NCBI GenBank assembly: GCA_020853705.1
Contig: JADYYK010000167.1
Span: forward strand, 62,001-126,000
DNA from: Deltaproteobacteria bacterium
Lineage (GTDB): Bacteria > Myxococcota_A > Polyangia > Haliangiales > JADYYK01
Direction of reading: 5' to 3'
DNA length: 64,000 nt
Shown here: one piece after another, positions 10,258 to 22,591 of the stretch
Layout of the letters: each line of letters starts with the position of its first letter
How positions within the stretch are numbered: position 1 is the first letter of the stretch
Translations under genes and position numbers: made by a program
Notes under the pieces: model-generated
The model's input: the letters and a program-made list of their open reading frames with translations, nothing else
Database searches by the model: none
Told to the model about the DNA's origin: nothing

Positions 10258-12393
10258 ATGAGACTCACGGCTGCCGTTCTCGTCCCCGGATTGCTCGTTC
10301 TGGCCGGCTGCGGAGCTGCTCAGCGCGGCAGTCGCGCCTACGAGGAAGTGAAGGTCACGCGCGCTGTCCTGTATCAGAACGGCATCGGCTACTTCGAACG
10401 TCGCGGCCGCATCCACGGCAACCTCATCACGCTGCGCATCCGCCCCGATCAGATCGCCGACATCTTGAAGTCGCTGACCGTGGTCGACCTGGCGCGCGGC
10501 CGCGCGGTCTCGGTCGCGCTGCCGGTCGAGAAGTCGCGCGCCCGCCAGCTGGCCGAGCTGCCGGAGCAGGTCAAGGCCCAGGGCGGCATCCTGGCCGTCG
10601 CGCACGCCTTCCGCGGCGCGCGCGCCACCGTGACCGGGGCCGAGGGCTCGGCCTCGGGGCGTCTGGTCGGGGTCGAGCGCATCGAGTCCGGCGCTGGCCG
10701 CGACGGCACGCCGAGCTACGACTGGCGCCTGACCGTGCTGGCAGCGGGCGGCGACCTGCGCACCTTCGCGGTCAACAAGGTGCGTTCGCTGCGCCTGCTC
10801 GACAAGTCGCTGGAGCTGGGTCTCGAGCGCAGCCTCGACGTCGCCCTCAACGAGGGCAGCTGGAAGCCCATCGATCTGCAGGTGCGCCTGACCGGGCCAG
10901 CGCCGCACGACATCGTGGTCTCCTACGTGGTGGAGATGCCGGTGTGGAAGCCGGCCTATCGCGTCCTGGTGCAGCCCGGGGGCAAGGCCCTGATCCAGAG
11001 CTGGGCCGTGGTCGACAACGTCTCGGGCGAGGACTGGAAAGACGTCAAGCTGTCGCTGACCGCGGGCACCCCGCTGGCGTTCACCTATGACCTGTACACG
11101 CCGCGCTACGTGGCGCGCCCGGATCTGTCGCCGGCGCAGGACCAGATCATGGCCGGCAACGCCTACCCGACCACCGAGGGCGGCGAGTACTACGACTCGC
11201 CCTCGGCGGATGACGACTATGGTGGTGGCGGCTATGACAAGGCGCCGCGCTCGGCACCGCCCCCGGCCGCCTCACGAGGCGCCGGCGGTTATGGCAGCGG
11301 CGCGGGGCGCGGCCCGGCCACCACCACCCCGCGCTACAACGATCGCAAGGTCACCGCCGAGGATCTGCAGCGCAACTTCCAGACCCTGGTCGCCGGCACC
11401 GGCGTCGGCAGCCTGTTCCGCTACGACATCCAGGCTCCGGTCACGGTCGAGGATCGGCGCAGCGCGCTGGTGTCGATCGTCAACGCCATGGTCCCGGGTG
11501 AGGACGTCATGCTGTTCCGCGTCGGCGTCGACTCGTCGAGCCCCTACCGCGCGGTACGCCTGAAGAACGACACCGGCTTCGTGCTCGAGGCCGGCCCGGT
11601 CGCGATCTACCGCGATCAGACCTTCCTCGGCGAGGCGCTGAGCGGCCGCCTGGAGGAGAAGGCGCACGTCTTCGTGCCCTACGCGCTCGACACCCGCGTG
11701 CGCGTCTCGCTCGACGAGCAGACCGACGAGCAGGGGCTGCGCCTGGTGTCCATCGTCAACGGCGTCATCACCGCCGAGACCAAGGGCGTCACGCGCTATG
11801 TGTACGAGGTCGACAACCGCGCCCCCGAGGCGTCCACGCTGTACGTGCAGCGCGCGCGTCGCACCGGGTGGAAGATCATCAAGGTCACCGCCGACGACAA
11901 GCCGGCCAGCGCCGCCGACATCATCGAGGAGAAGGGCGTCTACTACATCCCTCTCAAGGTGCCCGGCAACGGCAAGACCCGCGTCGTCGTCGAGGAGGAG
12001 ACCCCGACCCAGCGCCAGGTCAACTTCTTCAGCGACCTCGGCCGCCGCGTCACCGCGCTGTACCTCGAGGGCCCCAACCGTGATCCCAAGCTGGCCAAGC
12101 AGATGCAGGAGGCCACCACCATCCAGGACGAGCTGGGCCAGCTCGAGCAGCAGATCAACACCCTGGCCGAGAACCGCCGCGTCCTCGGCGAGCGCCAGAA
12201 CGAGGTGCGCCAGAACATCGCCGAGCTGCGCAAGTTCAAGGGCAACGACGATCTGCTCGGCAAGCTGACCAAGACGCTGACCGAGCTCGAGGACCAGCTC
12301 AACGACGCCACCCGCAAGCACGTGCAGGCGACCACGCGGCGCACCGAGCTGCGCGATCGCCTGGCCACACTGTTCAGGAGCATGACGCTCTGA
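10258..12393 (+). CDS. DUF4139 domain lipoprotein (mucoidy-inhibitor A-like)
   Basis: 711 aa. A lipoprotein signal (LLVLAGC) fixes the ATG at 10258. The N-terminal part begins with a short-strand motif (RAVLYQNGIGYFERRG). The DUF4139-type beta-rich region runs from about 200 to 620 (for example WKPAYRVLVQPGGKALI and VDNVSGEDWKDVKLSL). It is interrupted at about 300-365 by a Gly/Tyr/Pro-rich low-complexity insertion, and the C-terminus (about 620-705) is a predicted coiled coil. Function in this family is poorly known. The stop overlaps the next glycosyltransferase start (TGATG), so it sits at the head of a probable envelope-glycan operon. Confidence 0.75.
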   Translation: MRLTAAVLVPGLLVLAGCGAAQRGSRAYEEVKVTRAVLYQNGIGYFERRGRIHGNLITLRIRPDQIADILKSLTVVDLARGRAVSVALPVEKSRARQLAELPEQVKAQGGILAVAHAFRGARATVTGAEGSASGRLVGVERIESGAGRDGTPSYDWRLTVLAAGGDLRTFAVNKVRSLRLLDKSLELGLERSLDVALNEGSWKPIDLQVRLTGPAPHDIVVSYVVEMPVWKPAYRVLVQPGGKALIQSWAVVDNVSGEDWKDVKLSLTAGTPLAFTYDLYTPRYVARPDLSPAQDQIMAGNAYPTTEGGEYYDSPSADDDYGGGGYDKAPRSAPPPAASRGAGGYGSGAGRGPATTTPRYNDRKVTAEDLQRNFQTLVAGTGVGSLFRYDIQAPVTVEDRRSALVSIVNAMVPGEDVMLFRVGVDSSSPYRAVRLKNDTGFVLEAGPVAIYRDQTFLGEALSGRLEEKAHVFVPYALDTRVRVSLDEQTDEQGLRLVSIVNGVITAETKGVTRYVYEVDNRAPEASTLYVQRARRTGWKIIKVTADDKPASAADIIEEKGVYYIPLKVPGNGKTRVVVEEETPTQRQVNFFSDLGRRVTALYLEGPNRDPKLAKQMQEATTIQDELGQLEQQINTLAENRRVLGERQNEVRQNIAELRKFKGNDDLLGKLTKTLTELEDQLNDATRKHVQATTRRTELRDRLATLFRSMTL

Positions 12394-13250
12394 TGGCGGC
12401 GGTCGCCAACCTGGGGCCGGTCGAGGTGGAGGAGGCGGCACTGGCGCCGGAGCCGGAGCCGGAGCCGGAGTCGGCGGCGAACCCGGTGCCGGCGCTGCGC
12501 CTGGCGGTGGTGGTGCCGGCGTTCAACGAGGCCGCGGCCATCGCCGCCGTGGTGCGCTCGGTGCCGGCCTGGGTCGAGCGCGTCATCGTGGTCGACGACG
12601 CCAGCGCCGATGACACCGCGGCGCGCGTGCGTGCGCTGGTGCGGCCCGGGCTGGAGCTGGTGGCGCATCGCGAGAACCGCGGCGTCGGCGCCGCCATCGT
12701 GACCGGCTACCGGCGCGCGCTGGCACGCGGCAGCGACGTGGTGGTGGTGATGGCCGGTGACGGCCAGATGGATCCGGCCGATCTGCCGGCGCTGCTGGCG
12801 CCCATCGCTGACGGCGGCGCCGACTATGTGAAGGGCAACCGCTTCAAGGATCCCGCGGTGTGGAACGTGATGCCGCCGGCGCGCATCTTCGGCAACCTGC
12901 TGCTCAGCCTGGCCACCAAGGTGACCTCGGGCTATCGGCAGGTGTTCGACTCGCAGTGCGGCTACACCGCGGCGACGCGCGGGGCGCTGCAGGCCATCGA
13001 TCTCGATCGCGTCTTCCCGCGTTACGGCTACCCCAACGACGTGCTGGCGCGGCTGCACGCGGCGGGGATGCGCGTCAGCGACGCCCCGGTGCGCGCGGTC
13101 TACGGCCCGGGCTGGCACTCGGGCATCAAGGTGCCCGCGGTGGTGTATCCGATCTCGTGGGTGCTGCTGCGCTCGTGGCTGTGGCGGGTGGCGCAGCCAG
13201 TGCTGCGGGCGCTGCCGGCGCGGGCCGGGCGCGAGGCGGCCTCGGAGTAA
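12393..13250 (+). CDS. Family 2 glycosyltransferase (polyprenyl-phosphate sugar transferase-like)
   Basis: 285 aa. A Pro-Glu repeat leader (PEPEPEPE near residue 25) precedes a GT-A core: VVVPAFNEAAAIAAVV, the nucleotide-sugar-binding IVVDDASADD, the metal-binding MAGDGQMDP (DxD-like) and a conserved KGNRF. This pattern is typical of dolichol/undecaprenyl-phosphate mannosyl- or glucosyltransferases. No transmembrane tail is present, only an amphipathic C-terminus. It overlaps the DUF4139 gene by one base and is followed 2 nt later by the GT4 gene. The acceptor and sugar are unknown. Confidence 0.88.
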   Translation: MAAVANLGPVEVEEAALAPEPEPEPESAANPVPALRLAVVVPAFNEAAAIAAVVRSVPAWVERVIVVDDASADDTAARVRALVRPGLELVAHRENRGVGAAIVTGYRRALARGSDVVVVMAGDGQMDPADLPALLAPIADGGADYVKGNRFKDPAVWNVMPPARIFGNLLLSLATKVTSGYRQVFDSQCGYTAATRGALQAIDLDRVFPRYGYPNDVLARLHAAGMRVSDAPVRAVYGPGWHSGIKVPAVVYPISWVLLRSWLWRVAQPVLRALPARAGREAASE

Positions 13251-13252
13251 GC

Positions 13253-14662
13253 GTGCGCATCGGGGTCGTCACCACCTCGTACCCGGCCAGCGCGGGCGAT
13301 CCCGCCGGCAGCTTCGTCCGCGGCTTCGCGCGCTGGCTGGCCACCCAGGGCGCCCGCGTCGAGGTGCTGGCTCCAGTCCGCGGGGCTGCGCTCGGCGAGC
13401 ATGAGCACGAGCACCAGCACGAGCACGAGCACGAGTACGACGAGGTCGATGACCCGGGCGTCACGGTGGAGCGCGTACGCTTCGCGCCACGGCGGCTCAC
13501 CCGGGCGCTGGCGACCGGGCTGCCGGATGCGCTGGAGAGATCACGCGGCGCCTGGGTCATGGGCGCGCTGGCGGCGGGCGCGCTCACCGCGGCGGCGGCG
13601 CGACGTCATGCCCGCTGGGACGCCCTGATCACACACTGGCTGGTGCCCTGTGGCGCCATCGGGGCGGCGCTGGCGCGCCGACCGAAGCGACCGCACCTGG
13701 CCATCGCGCACTCGGGTGATGTCCATCTGGCGCTACGTCTCGGGCTGGCGCCGCGCCTGGCGCGCGCGCTGCTGCGCAGCGAGACCGACGTGGTGTTCGC
13801 CTCGACCGAGCTGCGCACCGCCTTCCTGGCCGGCGCCGGCGCCCACGCCGAGGCGCTCGCGCAGACCAGCCGCGTGGTCGCCATGGGCACCTCGGCGGGG
13901 CCGCCGCCCTCGCTGGCCGAGCGCGCGGCCGCTCGCGCCGCGCTGGCCCCTGGGGCCCCGCTGCTGCTCGGCTTCATGGGCCGCCTGCAGCCCATCAAGG
14001 GTGTGCACCACCTGGTCGATGCGGTCCACGCCACCGGCACCCACGCGCTGATCGCGGGGGCCGGCCCCGAGCGGGCCGCCCTCGAGGCGCGTGCGCTGGC
14101 TCACCCATCCCGGGCGGTGCGCTTCCTGGGCGGGCTGCCGGCGGGGTCGCCCGCCTGGCGCCAGTTCTTCGCCGCCATCGATGCCCTGGTGGTGCCTTCG
14201 ATCGAGCTCGAGGGTGGCCGCACCGAGGGCACACCGGTCGTGATCGCCGAGGCGCTGGCCCATGGCGTCCCGGTCCTCGGCGCCGCCACGGGAGGTGTCG
14301 CCAGTGCCATCGGGGACGCCGGCCTGGTTCACCAGACTCCCGCGGCACTGATCGAAAACATCAGCAAGATCAGTACACTGCGCACATGTCTCGAGGACCT
14401 GCGGCGCAACGCCATCGCCCGCGCCCCCAGCGTCGGCTGGCCCCAGGTCGGTGCCGACCTCGCCGCAGCGATGTTGCCATCACGTGACGGCATGGTTATA
14501 GTGCAACGCGTCAATCGTGTATGGCCGGTCACTCCGGCGAGTCGGGAGGAAGTCAGCAACCGATGCAGCGCGATCTCGACGTCCACTGTACCGTCCTCGT
14601 CCCCTTCGCCGACGATGAGGACTTCCTTGGGCCCCGCATCCGGCAGGTCGCCTCGCACCTGA
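13253..14662 (+). CDS. Family 4 glycosyltransferase (GT-B fold)
   Basis: 469 aa from a GTG start (MRIGVVTTSYPASAGDPAGS) two bases after the previous stop. The N-terminal Rossmann half has the GSFVRGFARWLATQG acceptor-side motif. The C-terminal half has LLLGFMGRLQPIKGVHHLVDA, VRFLGGLP and the sugar-binding PSIELEGGRTEGTPVVIAEAL with its E-x7-E pattern. Residues 49-62 are a Glu-His repeat encoded by a hexamer microsatellite. The last 30-40 codons run into the next gene by about 100 nt and look non-conserved, so the true product may end in a read-over tail. Probably works with the flanking glycosyltransferases. Confidence 0.85.
   Translation: MRIGVVTTSYPASAGDPAGSFVRGFARWLATQGARVEVLAPVRGAALGEHEHEHQHEHEHEYDEVDDPGVTVERVRFAPRRLTRALATGLPDALERSRGAWVMGALAAGALTAAAARRHARWDALITHWLVPCGAIGAALARRPKRPHLAIAHSGDVHLALRLGLAPRLARALLRSETDVVFASTELRTAFLAGAGAHAEALAQTSRVVAMGTSAGPPPSLAERAAARAALAPGAPLLLGFMGRLQPIKGVHHLVDAVHATGTHALIAGAGPERAALEARALAHPSRAVRFLGGLPAGSPAWRQFFAAIDALVVPSIELEGGRTEGTPVVIAEALAHGVPVLGAATGGVASAIGDAGLVHQTPAALIENISKISTLRTCLEDLRRNAIARAPSVGWPQVGADLAAAMLPSRDGMVIVQRVNRVWPVTPASREEVSNRCSAISTSTVPSSSPSPTMRTSLGPASGRSPRT
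13397..13438 (+). repeat. In-gene hexanucleotide repeat (GAGCAC)7, imperfect
   Basis: Seven copies of GAGCAC with three single-base variants (GAGCAT, CAGCAC as part of a CACCAG step, GAGTAC). In the glycosyltransferase frame it encodes Glu49 to Tyr62 as alternating Glu/His. It is the same unit, cyclically permuted, as the array inside uvrC at 25700-25771. Confidence 0.9.
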
Positions 14663-15165
14663 AAGGGCTGGGGGTCTCCTTCGAGATCCTGGCCATCGAC
14701 GAGGGCTCGGGTGACAACAGCCTGTTCGTGCTGACCCTGGCGCACCGCGAGATCGCGGAGCTGTCCCTGGTCGGTGGCGCCGCCCCTGGCCGCGGCTTCG
14801 CCCGCGGCGCCGAGCTGGCCCGCGGCAGCGTCCTCATCCTCATCGATCCCCGCGTCGAGGCGCCCCTGGCGCCGGTGGCCATCGCGATGCGGCGCATCGA
14901 GGACGGCGCCGACGCCGTGGTCTTCCCCGGTCGCATGGTGATCGCCCGTCGCGCCCGCACCTGGCAGATCCTGTCCAAGCTGCGCGGTCGCCTGCCTGGC
15001 CTGGACGCCCAGATGTCGCGCAAGGCGCGCCGCGCCGGCCTGCACATCGAGGCCCCCAAGGCCGCCGGCGGCTTCGGCCGCGAGGAGCGCGCCGCGCTGC
15101 ACCGGCTGGCGGCCCGCGGCCCGCGCGCCGTGTTCGCGATGTTCGCCGGCGTCTTCAGTCGCTAG
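14563..15165 (+). CDS. Glycosyltransferase family 2-like protein, compact and partly degenerate
   Basis: 200 aa. The ATG at 14563 has AGGAAG about ten bases upstream; an alternative ATG at 14521 would add 14 residues without a clear ribosome-binding site. A GT-A-like N-terminus (CTVLVPFADDEDFLG, EILAIDEGSGDNS) is visible and is followed by GRGFARGAELARGSVLILIDP. The later acceptor-binding region is short and mostly Arg/Ala-rich, so activity is uncertain. The first 100 nt overlap the end of the GT4 gene in another frame. The stop codon lies inside a terminator-like hairpin, which makes this the last gene of the 10.3-15.2 kb operon. Confidence 0.7.
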   Translation: MQRDLDVHCTVLVPFADDEDFLGPRIRQVASHLKGLGVSFEILAIDEGSGDNSLFVLTLAHREIAELSLVGGAAPGRGFARGAELARGSVLILIDPRVEAPLAPVAIAMRRIEDGADAVVFPGRMVIARRARTWQILSKLRGRLPGLDAQMSRKARRAGLHIEAPKAAGGFGREERAALHRLAARGPRAVFAMFAGVFSR

Positions 15166-15191
15166 AGCCCGCGCAGCGGGCTCGAGCGACT
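15157..15191 (+). terminator. Hairpin overlapping the stop codon at the end of the glycan operon
   Basis: AGTCGCT (15157-15163) pairs with AGCGACT (15185-15191). Inside it, GAGCCCGC (15165-15172) pairs with GCGGGCTC (15176-15183) around a GCA loop. That is 15 pairs with one A-G mismatch. The downstream stretch is moderately T-rich (GTTGTTCTGTTTT at about 15203). The TAG stop is embedded in the stem. Confidence 0.7.
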
Positions 15192-15263
15192 GTCCGTCTC
15201 CGTTGTTCTGTTTTCGCGCTGATCCATGTGGCTTGCCTGCCCGGCCCCGCCTATCATTGGGCC

Positions 15264-16586
15264 GTGGGTTGGTACATTCCTGCCATTCTGGCGCTCGGGC
15301 TCCTGATCATCGTGCACGAGGGCGGTCACTTCATCGTGGCCCGCCTGTGCAAGATGAAGGTCGAGCGCTTCAGCCTCTTCTTCGGTCCCGCCATCTTCAA
15401 GTTCAAGCGCGGGGAGACCACCTTCCAGATCGGGTCGATCCCGCTGGGCGGCTTCGTGCAGATCTCGGGCATGAACCCGCACGAGGAGATCGACGAGAAG
15501 GACCCCTACGTCTATCCCAACCGCCCGGCCTGGCAGCGCTTCCTCGCCATCTTCGCCGGCCCTGGCACCAACTACCTGTTCGCCGTCGTGCTGTGGTTCG
15601 TGCTGACCGCCGTCGCGGGCGCCGGCCTGCCCATGGTGATGGGCGTCGAGAAGGGCATGGCCGCCGCCAAGGCCGGCCTGGAGCCCGGTGACACCGTGGT
15701 CGCCATCGAGGGCAAGCGGCTGACCTACGACACCAACGCCGCCTTCCGCGACCTCATCAACGGCAGCAAGGGCAAGCCGATCAACATGACCATCGTGCGC
15801 CCGGCGCGGAACTTCCGCACCACGGTGCCGTCGTTCAAGGATCCCGCGACCGGCCTCCTGCGCATCGGCCTCATGCCCGGCCCGGAAGGCTGGCTCGACA
15901 CCGTGGTCGAGGCCGGCTCCGGTCTGCCGCGCGCCGACCTCATCGAGGCGCTGGCCATCGCCCAGCGCGGCCTGCGTCGTGACGATACCCTGGTGCTGGG
16001 CGACGGTCGCTCGGCGCGCATCGACGACGCCGTCGCGCTGTCCAAGCTGCTCGAGATCGGCCAGGGGCAGGCCATCTCGGTCACCGCGCGCCGCGCCGCC
16101 AGCGAGTTCCCCATCACGGTGTCACCGACCTGGGACGCCAGCCTGGGCCGCTACCGCATCGGCATCGCCCTCGACCAGAGCCCCGAGCACCGGGTCAAGC
16201 CGGGCATCCTGATCGCTGCCAGCTCGGCCATCAAGTACCCGGTCACCGAGTCGCAGAACATCCTCACCGGCCTCTACCGTGTCGTCACCCGCAAGGAGAA
16301 GGGCGAGGTCGGCGGCCCGGTCAAGATCACCAAGTACATCCGCCAGAGCTTCCAGATCGGCTGGGTCGAGGCGGTGCGCCTGCTGGCCATGCTCAACGTC
16401 TACCTGGGCCTGTTCAACCTGCTGCCACTGCCCGCGCTCGACGGCGGTCGCCTGGTCTTCCTGGGCTACGAGATGGTGACGCGCCGACGCCCCAACCCGC
16501 GCTTCGAGGCCGCGGTGCACATGGTCGGCTTCATGGTGCTGTTCGCGCTGATGATCGTCGTCACCTTCAAGGACATCTTCATGTAG
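15264..16586 (+). CDS. rseP: Site-2 zinc metalloprotease RseP (M50B)
   Basis: 440 aa from the GTG that gives MGWYIPAILALGLLIIVHEG; a GTG 36 bases upstream would add 12 unlikely residues. The zinc motif HEGGH (His18) lies in the first membrane span and the third ligand region FNLLPLPALDGG near 400, with PDZ regions in between (ATGLLRIGLMPGPEGW and neighbouring repeats) and about four spans. RseP cleaves anti-sigma factors within the membrane and clears signal peptide remnants. The usual dxr/cdsA/bamA neighbours are absent. The 3' end overlaps the convergent exporter gene by 8 nt. Confidence 0.93.
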   Translation: MGWYIPAILALGLLIIVHEGGHFIVARLCKMKVERFSLFFGPAIFKFKRGETTFQIGSIPLGGFVQISGMNPHEEIDEKDPYVYPNRPAWQRFLAIFAGPGTNYLFAVVLWFVLTAVAGAGLPMVMGVEKGMAAAKAGLEPGDTVVAIEGKRLTYDTNAAFRDLINGSKGKPINMTIVRPARNFRTTVPSFKDPATGLLRIGLMPGPEGWLDTVVEAGSGLPRADLIEALAIAQRGLRRDDTLVLGDGRSARIDDAVALSKLLEIGQGQAISVTARRAASEFPITVSPTWDASLGRYRIGIALDQSPEHRVKPGILIAASSAIKYPVTESQNILTGLYRVVTRKEKGEVGGPVKITKYIRQSFQIGWVEAVRLLAMLNVYLGLFNLLPLPALDGGRLVFLGYEMVTRRRPNPRFEAAVHMVGFMVLFALMIVVTFKDIFM

Positions 16587-17448
16587 TCGGGCGGTCGTCG
16601 CTGCTGCGGGTGTACACCGCCAGCACGACCCCGACGATGGTCAGCGCGCTGCCGGCCGCCGACAGCCCGGTCAGCGGCTCGCCCAGCAGCGCCACCCCCA
16701 GCACCAGCGCGACGACCACGGTGATCTGCGCGATGACGCCCGAGGTCGGCGCGTCGACCCAGCGCAGCGCGCTGGTCATGAGCAGCTGCGCCACCACCGA
16801 GAACAGCACGATCACCACCAGGTAGCCCCACATCGCCGCGCCCGGCAGCGAGAACGGCGACGCCAGCGCCGGCCCCAGCGTGCACAGCACCCCGAACCCC
16901 GCGAAGCTGGCGAACACCGTCAGCGCCGTGTCGGTGCGCCGGGCCGCGCGCACCGCCGTTACCGCCACCCCCGAGCACGCCGCCGAGCCCAGCCCCACCG
17001 CCAGCCAGCCCAGGGCCGCCGGGTGCGCGATCCCGCGCCCGCCCAGCAGCACCAGCGTGACCCCGGTCAGCGCCACCACCAGCCCGGCCAGCGTCTGCTT
17101 GCGCAGCCGCTCGCCCAGGAACAGCCGCGACAGCAGCGCGGTGAACACCGGCGAGGTGAAGTTGAGCAGCGTGGCCAGGCCGACCCCGAGGTGCTCGATG
17201 TACAGGAAGTACAGCAGCACCGCGAAGCCGCCGAACACCCCGCGCAGCACCACCGGCCGCCAGTTGTCCAGCGGCGGCATCCTGCGCCGCACCGCCACGA
17301 TGGCCGCCACACACAGCACCGAGCCGACGAAGCGCGCCAGCGCCACCTGCGGCCCGGTCCACACCCCCGCCGCGCGCTTGGTCGCGAACGCCATCAGCCC
17401 GAACAGCACCGACGAGCCGACACACATCCACAGACCGCGACTGCGCAC
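16579..17448 (-). CDS. DMT superfamily transporter (EamA-type)
   Basis: 289 aa. The GTG at 17448 is preceded by TATGGAGGCCGC, a good ribosome-binding site; a longer start would add 14 residues. About ten hydrophobic spans are arranged as two EamA repeats, with the typical TLLNFTSPVFTALLSRLFLGE at the end of the first and PTSGVIAQITVVVALVLGV plus LLGEPLTGLSAAGSALTIVG in the second. Likely a metabolite exporter in the inner membrane; the substrate cannot be inferred. It is convergent with rseP. Confidence 0.85.
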   Translation of the reverse strand: MRSRGLWMCVGSSVLFGLMAFATKRAAGVWTGPQVALARFVGSVLCVAAIVAVRRRMPPLDNWRPVVLRGVFGGFAVLLYFLYIEHLGVGLATLLNFTSPVFTALLSRLFLGERLRKQTLAGLVVALTGVTLVLLGGRGIAHPAALGWLAVGLGSAACSGVAVTAVRAARRTDTALTVFASFAGFGVLCTLGPALASPFSLPGAAMWGYLVVIVLFSVVAQLLMTSALRWVDAPTSGVIAQITVVVALVLGVALLGEPLTGLSAAGSALTIVGVVLAVYTRSSDDRPTT

Positions 17449-17520
17449 GCGGCCTCCATATACCACGCGTGCCCGGCCGACCCGACACACGCGACCCGAC
17501 GCGCGGCCGGCACAGCGCGA

Positions 17521-17886
17521 CTACCCTGGCCAGGGCACCGTCGCCTGCAGCACCGCCTCGGTCAGCGCGCCAGTGCGCAGGTGCGTGACCTTCTGGTAGT
17601 CCGGATCGGCCACCATCTTCGAGAACGCCGCCCGGTTCGGGTAGCGCACGAGCAGCACCGCGTCCCAGCTCTGCCCGGCCTCGGCCACCAGCACTGACGA
17701 CCCGTCACCGGCGTACACCAGCTCGGCGCCATACCTGGTCGCGAAGGGGGTGAAGGCGCGAAAATACTCGTCATACCGGGCGCGCCCGCCGTCTCCGAAG
17801 CGCAGCAGGTTGAGCATCACCACGGGCCCACCGGGGTCCTCGGCCAGGAATCGCTTGAGATCAGCACCACGCGGATCGATCGCCAT
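17521..17886 (-). CDS. DUF1330 family protein
   Basis: 121 aa. A ferredoxin-like alpha/beta barrel of the DUF1330/ABM type is suggested by PVVMLNLLRFGDGGRARYDEY, SWDAVLLVRYPNRAAF and VADPDYQKVTHLRTGAL. A small cytosolic protein of unknown biochemical role. Divergent from ilvB. Confidence 0.8.
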   Translation of the reverse strand: MAIDPRGADLKRFLAEDPGGPVVMLNLLRFGDGGRARYDEYFRAFTPFATRYGAELVYAGDGSSVLVAEAGQSWDAVLLVRYPNRAAFSKMVADPDYQKVTHLRTGALTEAVLQATVPWPG

Positions 17887-17911
17887 GGGCCGAATCTACC
17901 GGACCGCCGCC

Positions 17912-17940
17912 TTGACATGCTGCGTCATTGCGCGGACACT
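17912..17940 (+). promoter_or_regulatory. Sigma-70-type promoter candidate for ilvB-ilvN-leuA
   Basis: A consensus -35 TTGACA (17912-17917) is separated by 17 bp from GACACT (17935-17940; three of six matches to TATAAT). It lies 23 nt upstream of the ilvB GTG (17964), leaving a leader too short for a peptide attenuator. Confidence 0.5.
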
Positions 17941-17963
17941 TGGGGTCTTTCCCAGGAGTCTGC

Positions 17964-19768
<1,805 letters not shown>

Positions 19769-19769
<1 letters not shown>

Positions 19770-20334
19770 TGATGGCCGACACGCAGATCCAGAAGAACGC
19801 CTTCAACGAGCCGGAAGAGCGCCAGACCCTGGTGTCGCCGGTGCGCCGGCACACCATCGCGGTCACGGTCGAGAACGAGTTCGGCGTGCTGGCCCGCGTG
19901 GCCGGCCTGTTCTCGGGGCGCGGCTACAACCTGGAGTCGCTGTCGGTGGCCGAGACGCTGGAGCCCGGCGTCTCGCGCATCACGCTGACGACCTCGGGGA
20001 CCGACCTCGTCATCGAGCAGATCACCAAGCAGCTGAACCGCCTCATCAACGTCCTCAAGGTCGTCGATCTGACCGACCTGGTGCGCATCGATCGCGAGCT
20101 GGTGCTGATCAAGGTCGCCGCCGAGAGCGCCAGCGCGCGCGACGAGGTCACCCGCGCGGTCGAGGTCTTCCGCGCCAAGATCATCGACGCCTGGCCGCGC
20201 GGCTATGTCATCGAGGCCACCGGTGACGCGGCCAAGCTCAAGGGGCTCATCGATCTCCTGCGCCCGCTGGGCATCAAGGAGGTCGTACGCACCGGACAGG
20301 TCGCCATCGCTCGCGGCGACGCAGGAGGGCTCTG

Positions 20335-20335
<1 letters not shown>
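19769..20335 (+). CDS. ilvN: Acetolactate synthase regulatory subunit
   Basis: 188 aa. Two consecutive ATG codons follow the TGATG overlap with ilvB. The ACT domain begins near residue 29 (HTIAVTVENEFGVLARVAGLFSGRGYN) and the C-terminal ALS-SS domain ends LRPLGIKEVVRTGQVAIARG. It activates the catalytic subunit and mediates feedback inhibition by branched-chain amino acids. The N-terminus is about 28 residues longer than in E. coli IlvH. The stop overlaps leuA (TGATG). Confidence 0.96.
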
Positions 20336-21939
<1,604 letters not shown>

Positions 21940-21944
21940 CCGGG

Positions 21945-21964
21945 TCGCGCCTCAGGGGGCGCGA
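21945..21964. terminator. Hairpin at the leuA / lipoprotein convergent junction
   Basis: TCGCGCC (21945-21951) pairs with GGCGCGA (21958-21964) around TCAGGG. It overlaps the stop of the minus-strand gene and lies just past leuA. No T-tract follows on either strand, so the termination function is tentative. Confidence 0.35.
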
Positions 21965-22440
21965 TCGAGCGTGTTGCTGCCGGTGATCTCGCAGCTGTAA
22001 GTGCCCATCGTGCTGGTGTTCTCGGCGTCGAGGAAGAACACCTCGTGCAGCTGCGAGGCGTCGTCGGGCCTGAGCTCCAGGACCAGGCTCTTCAGGCGGT
22101 AGCGCGTGGTCAGCGGGTTACCGAGGCCATCGCTGGAGGTCACGGTGCACTCCTCGCCGGCCACGCCATCGGCGTGGGTGGCGGTGGTCCGCAGCAGCGT
22201 GAAGCGGCAGCCATCGGGGTTGATGCGCACCAGCGCGCCGGCCTGGTCGACGATCTGGAAGCCGCTGCGCGTCAGGTCGACCGTGCGCGACAGGGTGAAG
22301 CAGTTGACGAAGCTGAAGGAGCCGACCTGGTACTGCCACACGCCGGGGAAGTCGCCGGCGCCGGCGCCACCATCGCCCTGGCACGAGGTGCCCAGCCCGA
22401 CCAGCACGAGCAGCGCGAGCACGGCGAGCTGACGACGCAT
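21952..22440 (-). CDS. Small lipoprotein of unknown function
   Basis: 162 aa with GGGGAGG before the ATG. A lipobox (VGLGTSC) gives a mature protein of about 143 residues, predicted beta-rich, with several further cysteines (about 55, 86, 106 and 152) that could form disulfides. No domain recognised. It is convergent with leuA and divergent from another lipoprotein gene. Confidence 0.7.
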   Translation of the reverse strand: MRRQLAVLALLVLVGLGTSCQGDGGAGAGDFPGVWQYQVGSFSFVNCFTLSRTVDLTRSGFQIVDQAGALVRINPDGCRFTLLRTTATHADGVAGEECTVTSSDGLGNPLTTRYRLKSLVLELRPDDASQLHEVFFLDAENTSTMGTYSCEITGSNTLDRAP

Positions 22441-22591
22441 GGTGACCTCCCCGTGGTGCTCCAGAGCAACCGGCGTTCCAGCCGATTCCCGTGCAGTCAT
22501 CACGCCTGCGCGCACGACCTGCGTCGCGGCCACGCGCGCGGTGCAAGCGATGCGTGCTCACGTTCGCGACGGCCCGCGCTACCATGGCGGG

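Noticed and set aside
13397..13444. Glu-His run as a metal-binding site
   Set aside because: The DNA is a slippage-type hexamer array; selection for metal binding is not needed to explain it.
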